Source of the DNA: DATKMG01 sp035541995
Lineage (GTDB): Bacteria; Acidobacteriota; Terriglobia; Versatilivoradales; Versatilivoraceae
DNA length: 18,760 nucleotides
Direction: 5' to 3'
NCBI GenBank assembly: GCA_035541995.1
Contig: DATKMG010000494.1
Coordinates: forward strand, 1-18,760
Part shown: positions 8,198 through 14,795 of the stretch, in pieces
How positions within the stretch are numbered: position 1 is the stretch's first letter
Layout: every line of letters starts with the position of its first letter
Position numbers and translations under genes: made by a program
The notes under the pieces: model-generated
The model's database searches: none
The model's input: only the letters and a program-made list of their open reading frames with translations
What the model was told of the DNA's origin: nothing

Positions 8198-8326
8198 CTT
8201 TCATGAAAACACGGTTCTTGGGTGGAGGGTCGCCCTCCGTCGCGACCGCGGCCCCGACGAAGCGGGGCCCTCCAGTATTTTCATCCGCGGTCGTGAGCTT
8301 GAAAAGATCATGGGGCACTTTCATGA
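8198..8326. repeat. 9-bp direct repeats bounding the second palindrome insertion
   Basis: CTTTCATGA occurs at 8198-8206 and again at 8318-8326, bracketing 111 bp that include the complete 52-nt two-hairpin element at 8223-8274. The right copy lies just outside the stop codon of the propeller gene (8337). With a similar pair around the 6717-6768 element, this suggests target-site duplications. An inverted pair, CCTCCACC (8191-8198) and GGTGGAGG (8221-8228), also overlaps the left edge. The statistical support is modest. Confidence 0.35.
8223..8274. repeat. 52-nt two-hairpin (three-way junction) intergenic element, copy 2
   Basis: TGGAG (8223-8227) and CTCCA (8270-8274) close around hairpin 1, 8228-8247 (stem GGTCGC/GCGACC, loop CCTCCGTC), two spacer bases, and hairpin 2, 8250-8269 (stem GGCCCCG/CGGGGCC, loop ACGAAG). 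The parts add up to 5+20+2+20+5, the same 52-nt total and order as copy 1 at 6717-6768, although neither stem shares sequence with that copy. It sits between the propeller gene (stop at 8337) and the Tat Gfo/Idh gene (start at 8109). Confidence 0.8.
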
Positions 8327-8336
8327 GGCCCAACAG

Positions 8337-9836
8337 TCAGGGATGAATCAATTGGTAGCTCACAAAAGCAATTGTGCTACTGTCGGGCGACCAAGAGGGT
8401 ACGTTAATCGTGCCTTGGCCGCCGAAGAGCTTGGCTAATACCCGGATCTCGCCTCCCCCTGCCGGCATGAGGCGGAGCATCACATCCTTGTTCTCCGGGT
8501 GCCCCTTCACGTCTGGCTCGTAAGAAAGAAAGACAATCCATTTGCCGTCGGGCGACGGATGAGCAAACCAGTTGTTATATTGGTCTGACGTGACCTGCTG
8601 TTGAAGGCTGCCGTCGGTTTTCATTCGCCAGATCTGCATCGTCCCTGTCCGTTCCGAGTTGAAGTAGATGTTTTGGCCGTCGGGCGAATAGTCTGGACCG
8701 TCATCCAGGCCCGGTGCCGTCGTCAGCCGCTTTTCTTCGCCTCCGCCCACCGGGATGGTGTAGATATCAAACTCACCATTCCGTTCCCCGCAGAAAGCCA
8801 GAGTCTTGCCGTCGGGCGACCAACCGTGCCAGTAAGAGGGGCCGAGGTCAGTGACCCGGCGCGGCGTGCCACCAGCAGCCGGCAGGATATAGATGAGTGA
8901 ATTGTCTCCCCGGGATTGATCACTGATAGCCAGTTGGGTCCCATCTGGCGAAAAGCCATGGTCGTTGTTGCACTGGACAGCAAATCCAGTATCGAGTGGC
9001 TGAGGTTCACCACCAGCGACCGGTAGCTTGTAAATGCGACCATCGCGATTAAATAAAAGGTATTTCCCATCGCGCGACCAATTAGGCGCCTCAATATGAT
9101 CGCGGGTATGGTAAACCACGCGCCGATCCCCGGCAATCGGAACCTTTTCCAGGGTACTTTCCAGCACGGGATTTCCCGGTGCTTTGGATCGGCCACTTGT
9201 CATTTCAACACGTGAAAAAACAGCCTTCTCAAGCACGTTGTTGTCGTGGGCACAAACACCGAGTCCGATGTAGAAGGGTTCGCTCAACTTGAGCTTAAAT
9301 GAACCACCCGCCATGTGAAGGGGTTCGCCTTCCCGGGCAATAGACATGAAGACATAGTCGCCCTGTTTCTCGATTTTGATTCTTCGCGGCGCCGATACGT
9401 TGGATTGAACTTCATTTGTGGTATCGCCTTGCGCCTCCCGGCATTGAATCGAGGTGAGGCCGTCTCCATGGACAACTGCATCGACATAAGGCGAATCCGG
9501 ATCGAGGGTCTGACGGATGATCAGGCAGGCCTTGCGGTGGGCGTTACCGCCCGTGCCGATCCAGTGGATATCTGCTGCGAGCGAGACATCCCCCGACGTT
9601 TTCTTCCAGACATAATGAAGAGCATCTGTGGCAAACCACATATTCTCTCCGCCGCCGGCAACCAGGTAAGTCTTCTTGACGGCGTCGTATTCGACCGAGC
9701 CAGGTTTTCCGACTATACCGACATCACTATGCTCTTCGAAGAGACCCATCCCTGAATTCCGTGAAGAAGCCGGTCCTGCCTGATAAAGACTGCCGAGAGT
9801 CAACAGAAACAGAAAGGTTAGTGTGAGGTATTTCAT
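8337..9836 (-). CDS. Secreted DUF1349-like plus TolB-type beta-propeller (PD40) protein
   Basis: A 499-residue protein from ATG at 9834-9836. An in-frame TTG 45 bases upstream would place 15 non-hydrophobic residues before the signal peptide, so it is rejected. The N-terminus MKYLTLTFLFLLTLGSLYQAG is a Sec signal. Residues about 35-215 resemble the DUF1349/LamG-like jelly roll (SGDVSLAADIHW, ACLIIRQ, PYVDAVVHGDGLTS). Residues about 230-499 carry six PD40 blades marked by repeated W/F-SPDG motifs (NWSRDGKYL, GFSPDGTQL, GWSPDGKTL, DYSPDGQNI, PSPDGKWI, SWSPDSSTI), as in TolB-like propellers. Such proteins usually bind ligands or partner proteins outside the inner membrane. It is the first gene of the carbohydrate cluster, so recognising a glycan or partner enzyme is plausible. 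No catalytic residues are evident. Confidence 0.88.
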   Translation of the reverse strand: MKYLTLTFLFLLTLGSLYQAGPASSRNSGMGLFEEHSDVGIVGKPGSVEYDAVKKTYLVAGGGENMWFATDALHYVWKKTSGDVSLAADIHWIGTGGNAHRKACLIIRQTLDPDSPYVDAVVHGDGLTSIQCREAQGDTTNEVQSNVSAPRRIKIEKQGDYVFMSIAREGEPLHMAGGSFKLKLSEPFYIGLGVCAHDNNVLEKAVFSRVEMTSGRSKAPGNPVLESTLEKVPIAGDRRVVYHTRDHIEAPNWSRDGKYLLFNRDGRIYKLPVAGGEPQPLDTGFAVQCNNDHGFSPDGTQLAISDQSRGDNSLIYILPAAGGTPRRVTDLGPSYWHGWSPDGKTLAFCGERNGEFDIYTIPVGGGEEKRLTTAPGLDDGPDYSPDGQNIYFNSERTGTMQIWRMKTDGSLQQQVTSDQYNNWFAHPSPDGKWIVFLSYEPDVKGHPENKDVMLRLMPAGGGEIRVLAKLFGGQGTINVPSWSPDSSTIAFVSYQLIHP

Positions 9837-9948
9837 ATTAGGATAAGGGATTCTCCATAGGGGTTGACAAGAAGCGTTCAAGCGTCACTCTCTAGCGTTT
9901 ATGCTATTTACCACTCCAAGGCTAACGTAGCTCTGGAACGGGATCTTC

Positions 9949-10470
9949 TTACCCCCAGAGATCGCCAGTCTTGACCGGTTTCCCCTGTAGTTTCAAATAG
10001 TAGAAGAGCTGGCCTTTATGTTGCTTGAAGTGATCTATCATCTGGAGCAACCGGTGCCCCAAGACCATCTCGCTTGAGTCCCAAAAGACAGGCGCCGGCT
10101 TATGAGCAAGGTCTTCCTTGCCGCACTCGGCCAGCATTTTGAGTGCAAGCTCCTTGTCCTCACGCAGTAATCGTTTCGCCTCGGCTGTGTTCGCAACCGC
10201 CGCCATTCTTTCGGCGGGCGGCAACATCTCTTCCGGTGATAGCTTGCTTAAATCCATGTCTTCAGGTAGTCCCCAATCACCGGTGATGACGCCTCGGAAT
10301 GCCGCTCCGCAGCCATCCGCAATATGTTTGAGGAGCTGACCGGTCGTCATCCAATTGCTTCCCGTAGAAGGCTTCCACTCCAGGGACCTATCGTCCACCA
10401 AGGCGAGTAGTTTCTCTGTGACCGAGTACGAAGACTCAACCTCGGCCTTGAGCAATTTCTTCCAGTTCAT
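9949..10470 (-). CDS. DinB family (four-helix bundle, putative metal-dependent) protein
   Basis: A 173-residue protein, the normal length for the DinB/YfiT fold. The three histidines expected for a metal site are present: H49 in LLKHIADG, and H147 and H151 in MIDHFKQHKGQLFYYL. The segment WKPSTGSNWMTTGQLLKHI matches the usual helix-2 entry. Family members include bacillithiol- or mycothiol-dependent transferases, but most are uncharacterised. The ATG at 10468-10470 has AAAGGAG 6 bases upstream. It lies 112 bp upstream of the propeller gene and downstream of a 970-bp gene-free region, so it may start a transcription unit. I see no direct link to sugar metabolism; a stress or thiol role is only a family-level guess. 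Confidence 0.9.
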   Translation of the reverse strand: MNWKKLLKAEVESSYSVTEKLLALVDDRSLEWKPSTGSNWMTTGQLLKHIADGCGAAFRGVITGDWGLPEDMDLSKLSPEEMLPPAERMAAVANTAEAKRLLREDKELALKMLAECGKEDLAHKPAPVFWDSSEMVLGHRLLQMIDHFKQHKGQLFYYLKLQGKPVKTGDLWG

Positions 10471-10523
10471 AGAATCTCCTTTGCCACCTTATTTTGAGTA
10501 TATCAGTACGTCCCTTAACTGTT

Positions 10524-10584
10524 GTCCCTTCGGGACGTGGAGTTTGGACATTTTTCGAGAAGCCCAGCGGCAGGATGCCGCTGG
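10524..10584. repeat. Two short perfect hairpins upstream of the DinB gene
   Basis: The first is GTCCC TTC GGGAC at 10524-10536 (5-bp stem). The second is CCAGCGGCA GGA TGCCGCTGG, 10564-10584, a perfect 9-bp stem with a 3-base loop. Both lie 54-114 bases upstream of the DinB start codon at 10470. If transcription begins further upstream, they would sit in its leader RNA. Confidence 0.6.
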
Positions 10585-10621
10585 ATCCTTCCAGAGCCCG
10601 GTATGGGCGACGGAATTTTAG

Positions 10622-10664
10622 CCCAGGGAAAGCGAGGAGCAGGAGGTCCTCGCGCCGCCCTGGG
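10622..10664. repeat. Nested palindrome with CCCAGGG/CCCTGGG arms
   Basis: The outer arms CCCAGGG (10622-10628) and CCCTGGG (10658-10664) enclose an inner stem GCGAGGA (10632-10638)/TCCTCGC (10647-10653). The adjoining sequence is also partly symmetric (GAATTTTAGCCCAGGG on the left; a GAAATTCTGACCCAGGG-like sequence on the complement of the right). It resembles CCCAGGG...CCCTGGG dispersed repeats I have seen in soil-bacterial genomes, but that memory is not checkable here. Confidence 0.55.
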
Positions 10665-10689
10665 TCAGAATTTCAAGCCATATTATCTC

Positions 10690-10735
10690 CTCTCCCCCCG
10701 AATTATACTCGCCTTTGGGCGATTCGGGGGGAGAG
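10690..10735. repeat. 14-bp perfect inverted repeat with nested hairpin
   Basis: CTCTCCCCCCGAAT (10690-10703) pairs perfectly with ATTCGGGGGGAGAG (10722-10735). Inside lies a second stem, CGCC (10710-10713)/GGCG (10718-10721), with loop TTTG. This is the longest uninterrupted stem in the window. No U-run follows on the minus-strand transcript, so it is not a classical terminator. It is followed by a GGCCGGGAGAGGGGGG tract. Confidence 0.65.
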
Positions 10736-11285
10736 GCCGGGAGAGGGGGGCATTCCTGGCCCATCTCGAATCAGGCGTTTCGTGGTTCGTTCAATCTTTG
10801 TCGGAACGAAGCGTGAGTCTTCAAAAAGTCATAACGCTGTTTTGGGAATCTGGTCTGACCGCTATTTGGCTAGCGACACCTATTCTTCACTGCTTCTTAC
10901 GAAGTCCGGGAGTTTGGATCAGTGTTCGAATTCCAGTATTCCCAATCTCCAAGGGATCTCTCCATAGTTCTTTCCCGCCCATTCCGGGTCATTCACTCCC
11001 TGAAAGAGGAATCTCAAGTTTTGAGAGCCACTTCAAGTCGTTCGTCATTAGTCGGGGGATCGAATCTGGCTGAGCGGTGTAAAACAGTTCACCATCAGGT
11101 TAGAGCAATCTTGGCGGGAAAGAAAGTAGAAAACTGATAACTAAGCAATAGCTCAATTGCAAGTGGAGGGTCGTGTCCTGAAGAGCCAAGGTTTATGACA
11201 TTCTGCGGTTTCGCAGGGTGACCCTCGTCACTCGCTCGGCCCTTCCGGATTCCCCGTGTAACTGAGAAACTGTGAAATAATGCGC

Positions 11286-11308
11286 CCGGTGTGGGCACCG
11301 GACCTCCA
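11286..11308. repeat. Right half-copy of the two-hairpin element
   Basis: The hairpin CCGGTG TGGG CACCGG (11286-11301) is followed after two bases by CTCCA (11304-11308), matching the right side of the 52-nt elements. A TGGAGGGTCG sequence at 11164-11173 could be the displaced left arm, about 145 bases away, with the intervening part eroded or interrupted. Confidence 0.5.
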
Positions 11309-11339
11309 TCGATTGTAAAAGCCCTTTGGACTCATGTAG

Positions 11340-11359
11340 GCCGTGTGCCCTCACACGGC
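11340..11359. repeat. 8-bp perfect hairpin with CCCT loop
   Basis: GCCGTGTG CCCT CACACGGC, 11340-11359. Stem length and loop match hairpin 2 of the element at 6717-6768 read on the opposite strand. It lies 80-100 bases past the stop codon of the AsmA-type gene (11441). It could stabilise the 3' end of that mRNA, but no U-run follows. Confidence 0.6.
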
Positions 11360-11440
11360 GTCTTTCTGGAATTGGGAAATTTCTCACACCTTCCCACCCA
11401 TCCCACAAGAGGCGAGCACTCGAATGTGGCAGGGATGGGA

Positions 11441-14323
11441 CTATTTCTGTTTTTCCTCTAGTTTATCCATCGCCCCTTTCAGAAGGTCCTCCAGCGAGGC
11501 TGGCTTTTGCTCGGAAGGCTTGGCAGGTGCAGCATCCTGACCGGATGGAGCACTTCCAGGCTTGGATTTAAGCAATGACTTGAACGAATCCAGCACCTGG
11601 TTCAATCCGCGCTTTCTTAGGTTCTCCTGAACCAGTTTAGAGTCTAACGTGAAGTGCGGAGTCACCACTGTTCCGGTCATGCGCAAGGGCAGGACGATGT
11701 TCCCCTGTTCATTTCTGAAGAAGCTAGCAGCCGCCAGGTCGAGGAGAGGATTGATATTGGCGTTCTTCTTGCTTGCGGCACTTGGAAGTTCTGCCAGGAT
11801 TTGAAAGTCCACAGTCTTGTCGAAACCGAAACTCCCCGCGGCCTTCAGGGTTCCAGTGGGGCTTCGCAGGCGCAGGTTGCTGGTAGATGCCCGACCATCA
11901 GAGATTTGGAAGTCTCCAGCCAACTCATCGATCACTGTCCCAGCCGGATCCGCTTCGAACCCAACCAGCTTGCCTAAGGCTGCCACTTGTTGGGAGAGAC
12001 TAAACGAGGTAATCCGGCCCTTGAGCATATTGAGTTTTGCCTGACCCTTCAGGTTCCTTGTGATGTCGGCGAGACTGCTGCCATTGCCTTTCAGACCCGC
12101 ATCCAACGTCAGTAATCCATAGATCGTATTCTTGAGTGAGGTATTCTGAGAGAGAAATTCATTGACATCTACGTCCTTTAACCTGGAGTCAAAACTATAT
12201 GACGGTTGCGGTCCCGTGAAGTCCAAGATGGCGGAACCTGTATGAATTCCTTGGTTGATCCGGAACTGCAAGTCAGCAAGTTCAAGAATCTTATTCTTCA
12301 TCTGTAGTTTGGAACTCGCCTGCTTCAGCAGCATCGTCTCATACTTTACGCTTTGTATACTGACACGGCTATCGTGGATGATCAGCTTTGTCAGGAGGTC
12401 AGGTGGAGAGGGTCGGGACGGCATCCCAGCCGCCAGTAGCAGGCTTGGTGTCAACCAGTGTGTTTCCGGAGTTGACCATGAATCGGAAGGAATCAAACTC
12501 ACGGAATGTCCGTCCGGCGTTTTAGGCCCTGATGCAATCGTCTTGTTCAATGCCGCCAAATCCAGTTGATCGACATTCAAATTGAAAACCACGGAAGGTG
12601 AGTTGAAATTGACTAACTGCAGATTACCCTGAAGGTTGGACTCGCCCAAGGAGGCTAGGATGCTCGAGAAACTGATGGAGGTTCCAGTAAACTTCAATTG
12701 AGCCTGCTTGACGGCCAGTGGTTCATGAAACAAGGCGCTATGAAGTTTCGTTCCTAGGACCGAAGCCTGGCCGTTTAGCGTCAATTCGGAGTTTCCCTCT
12801 AGTCGTTGCTGTGCTTGTACATGCAGGCCTATTGACCCTGCCTCAATCGTGTAGCCCGCAGGCAGGTTGAAACCGAAAGTTGAGCCGACCGCAATTAAGT
12901 CTGGCAATGGTATTGGATTCTGGCTATCCAGCAACAAACTAATTTGCTTAACGGGAGAGAATACGGCCGCGGGATGAACCCGGAGTTGAGTTCTCTCCCC
13001 AATGGCAATCTGAAATTCATTCGAGGACATTCCGTTCTTATCGAAACTCAGAGTCCAGGGCGAGATGGTAATCCTGTCCTTCAAGCCGGGATATTGAACC
13101 TGGAAAGCGTTGAAGCCTGCCTGTCCGGTGATGTCCGGCGCTTTAGTGACACCCCCTACCGTGAGATGGAATTGAGCAGCCCCCCTCGCTTCCACTCCTT
13201 TGGGCGGGCCTTGTCCCAACAGCGAAGCCACCTTCATCAGATCCTCAATTGAGCACTTATCAGAATCAAAGTGAAAATTAAGGGTGCTCTCCTGCCCTCG
13301 GTTGTTCAGGTTCCCAGTCAAATCAACTACAGATGAGGGCAAACTCAATCGGACGCTTACAGCACCAAATGAACCACTGGAAGGCTTGAAATCGAGCTGG
13401 TATTGCAAGTCTCCGCTGATCTCCGGACTCTCCTGATCCCGACGTTTCGTCTGCAGGTTCTTAAACTCGGATCTCCCTTCCAGGCGTATCGTGTCGGCCA
13501 GGCTTCCTTTGAACCTTGTCTCTGTGGAGACCGTCCCTAACCACTCGACTGCGCCAATATCAGCGGGAGACAGGAAAGCCAGGAGGCTACCCATTGAAGC
13601 ATCAGAAAACACTACCTTGCCGTCAAGTGGCGTCTTGCCCAGGTCGGAGAAAAGCACAGGGCCGAATTGCCCTTTAGCACGGACCAAGTGCCTGCCCGAG
13701 TTCGGCAATTGAACCTGGAGAGAAAATGAGCCCGGATCACTAAGGGAAATACCAGTCAACTCCAGGTCGATCCGCTCGTATCGACTCTCCTGAATTCGCG
13801 AGGCCTCTGTCAAATTGCGGACTGTAACCGTACCATTGTGAAAGGACAATCCCGAGATTACTAGGGCGGCGGCACCGGCCCCACCCTGACTGCTCTGTGG
13901 CTTCGAGACGAGGGATCCCTCTTGGGTCCCCTTTCCCAAGGATTCAAAATTCCAGATTCCGGCCTTATCTTTGACTAGAGAAATCTCAGGATCATCGATT
14001 TGAATCGAGCCGACCTCCAATTTCCCAAGAAGTAGTGGAAGCAATCTCAACTGTACCCTGAGTGAAGCAACCTTGGAGAATGGAGCCGCGCCAAAACGAG
14101 GATCTTCAAATATTACTACCTGGTTCAGGCGCAAGCCCAGTCCCGTCAATATGGTCAACTCCGCCGAATGCACGGAGACTTTCCGATGCAGCGCAGATTC
14201 CAGCCTTGAAATCACCAGGCTCCTGAACCGGTTGGCTTCCACAAAATAAGGAATAGACGCCAGCACAGCGATGATTAGGATCAAACTTGCAGACAGGATG
14301 ACGATTATTCTTTTTCGATTCAT
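11441..14323 (-). CDS. AsmA family protein (inner-membrane anchored, periplasmic)
   Basis: A 960-residue protein from ATG at 14321-14323. An upstream in-frame TTG (14414-14416) would add 31 residues read through intergenic repeat DNA and is rejected because GAGGAG sits 7 bases before the ATG. MNRKRIIVILSASLILIIAV is an N-terminal anchor with positive-inside residues. It is followed by the AsmA signature region (YFVEANRFRSLVISRLESAL, LTGLGLRLNQVVIFEDPRFG). The C-terminal AsmA_2 part appears as AKLNMLKGRITSFSLSQQ then FQISDGRAST and LRMTGTVVTPHF. A charged tail (about the last 45 residues, AP/K/E-rich) ends it. AsmA-like proteins resemble bridge-type lipid transporters between membranes and influence outer-membrane assembly. 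The ATPase gene lies 472 bp upstream; a functional tie is not evident. Confidence 0.94.
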   Translation of the reverse strand: MNRKRIIVILSASLILIIAVLASIPYFVEANRFRSLVISRLESALHRKVSVHSAELTILTGLGLRLNQVVIFEDPRFGAAPFSKVASLRVQLRLLPLLLGKLEVGSIQIDDPEISLVKDKAGIWNFESLGKGTQEGSLVSKPQSSQGGAGAAALVISGLSFHNGTVTVRNLTEASRIQESRYERIDLELTGISLSDPGSFSLQVQLPNSGRHLVRAKGQFGPVLFSDLGKTPLDGKVVFSDASMGSLLAFLSPADIGAVEWLGTVSTETRFKGSLADTIRLEGRSEFKNLQTKRRDQESPEISGDLQYQLDFKPSSGSFGAVSVRLSLPSSVVDLTGNLNNRGQESTLNFHFDSDKCSIEDLMKVASLLGQGPPKGVEARGAAQFHLTVGGVTKAPDITGQAGFNAFQVQYPGLKDRITISPWTLSFDKNGMSSNEFQIAIGERTQLRVHPAAVFSPVKQISLLLDSQNPIPLPDLIAVGSTFGFNLPAGYTIEAGSIGLHVQAQQRLEGNSELTLNGQASVLGTKLHSALFHEPLAVKQAQLKFTGTSISFSSILASLGESNLQGNLQLVNFNSPSVVFNLNVDQLDLAALNKTIASGPKTPDGHSVSLIPSDSWSTPETHWLTPSLLLAAGMPSRPSPPDLLTKLIIHDSRVSIQSVKYETMLLKQASSKLQMKNKILELADLQFRINQGIHTGSAILDFTGPQPSYSFDSRLKDVDVNEFLSQNTSLKNTIYGLLTLDAGLKGNGSSLADITRNLKGQAKLNMLKGRITSFSLSQQVAALGKLVGFEADPAGTVIDELAGDFQISDGRASTSNLRLRSPTGTLKAAGSFGFDKTVDFQILAELPSAASKKNANINPLLDLAAASFFRNEQGNIVLPLRMTGTVVTPHFTLDSKLVQENLRKRGLNQVLDSFKSLLKSKPGSAPSGQDAAPAKPSEQKPASLEDLLKGAMDKLEEKQK

Positions 14324-14330
14324 GCTTCTA

Positions 14331-14336
14331 CTCCTC
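14331..14336 (-). promoter_or_regulatory. Ribosome binding site deciding the AsmA start
   Basis: GAGGAG on the minus strand lies 7 bases upstream of ATG 14321-14323. It supports the 960-residue form, whose membrane anchor then starts at residue 1. Confidence 0.8.
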
Positions 14337-14408
14337 GGCGGAAAATGCCCGGACAAGTAAAAAACAATTTGCCAGTTAAAAGTGGAGGGCCGAGCAGAAG
14401 CGCGCATC

Positions 14409-14694
14409 GGTGTCAACCCAAGTCGAGGCGAACCCTGCAGGGGTTAAATACGAATAGCCACGGGTGAAGCAGGGTGACAGCGGTCACCCGCGGAACCCGT
14501 GGTTCCGATGCCAATTCTGCGATCAACCCTGAGGGGGTTGAATTTTCGACTCTTCTCTGTTCAACCCCTTCAGGGTTGAGATTCATCTTGCCTTCAACCA
14601 CGGGTTTCGTTCTGGGACTGGTGTCCCATCACTACACCCGTGGCTACTCAAGTTGTTCCCCTCCAGGGACCAGCACATGGCTTAAGTTGACACC
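14409..14694. repeat. 286-bp large imperfect palindrome with terminal inverted repeats
   Basis: Ends: GGTGTCAAC (14409-14417) and its exact complement GTTGACACC (14686-14694), extended to 12 of 14 matches. Internal features are mirrored about 14551.5. TCAACCC-TGAGG-GGGTTGA (14523-14541) mirrors TCAACCC-CTTCA-GGGTTGA (14561-14579). CCACGGGT...ACCCGTGG (14458-14465/14495-14502) mirrors the same pair at 14598-14605/14636-14643. Each CCACGGGT pair encloses a smaller hairpin: GGGTGAC/GTCACCC (14472-14489) on the left and TGGGAC/GTCCCA (14613-14628) on the right. CGGAACC CGT GGTTCCG (14491-14507) and AACCC/GGGTT (14431-14445) add further stems. It contains no gene and fills most of the gap between the ATPase gene and the AsmA gene. 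It is probably a non-autonomous mobile or dispersed element. Confidence 0.75.
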
Positions 14695-14795
14695 AACGGG
14701 CAGCGCGTCCCTACCCATGAGATTTTTCACACCTTCTGACAAAATGCAAAGCAATTTGCCGCAGCCACTTCGGCAGTTCTCATTCTCGTATTGCA

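Larger units (their letters stand above)
10471..11440. other. 970-bp gene-free region dense in palindromic repeats
   Basis: No reading frame on either strand has a credible Shine-Dalgarno or recognisable domain. The translations that can be made (up to 183 codons on the plus strand) are low-complexity readings of repeats. The stretch holds at least six hairpins, at 10524-10536, 10564-10584, 10622-10664, 10690-10735, 11286-11301 and 11340-11359. The stretch from about 10740 to 11160 has nothing I can name. It separates the AsmA-type gene (stop at 11441) from the DinB gene (start at 10470) and should contain the DinB promoter, which I could not place. Confidence 0.7.

Noticed and set aside
8600..9100. 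Recurring GCCGTCGGGCGA DNA words as a repeat array
   Set aside because: They encode the SPDG motif of successive propeller blades and are explained by protein repeats.
9837..9881. TTG-initiated extension of the propeller protein
   Set aside because: It would put 15 polar residues before a clear Sec signal peptide that begins at ATG 9834-9836.
10690..10735. Intrinsic terminator at the 14-bp stem
   Set aside because: The stem is strong, but no U-run follows it in either direction and it lies about 700 bases beyond the nearest upstream stop codon.
10522..11073. 183-codon plus-strand open frame (and the overlapping 157-codon frame from 10494)
   Set aside because: The translation is low complexity, spans several palindromic repeats, has no domain resemblance and runs against the direction of every other gene.
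14324..14416. TTG-initiated N-terminal extension of the AsmA protein (31 residues)
   Set aside because: It reads through repeat DNA, lacks a Shine-Dalgarno and buries the membrane anchor, while ATG 14321-14323 has GAGGAG at ideal spacing.
14365..14760. CAATTTGCC direct repeats (14365-14373 and 14752-14760) as a target-site duplication of the 286-bp element
   Set aside because: They lie 35-60 bases outside the terminal inverted repeats rather than next to them, so a 9-bp chance match is as likely.
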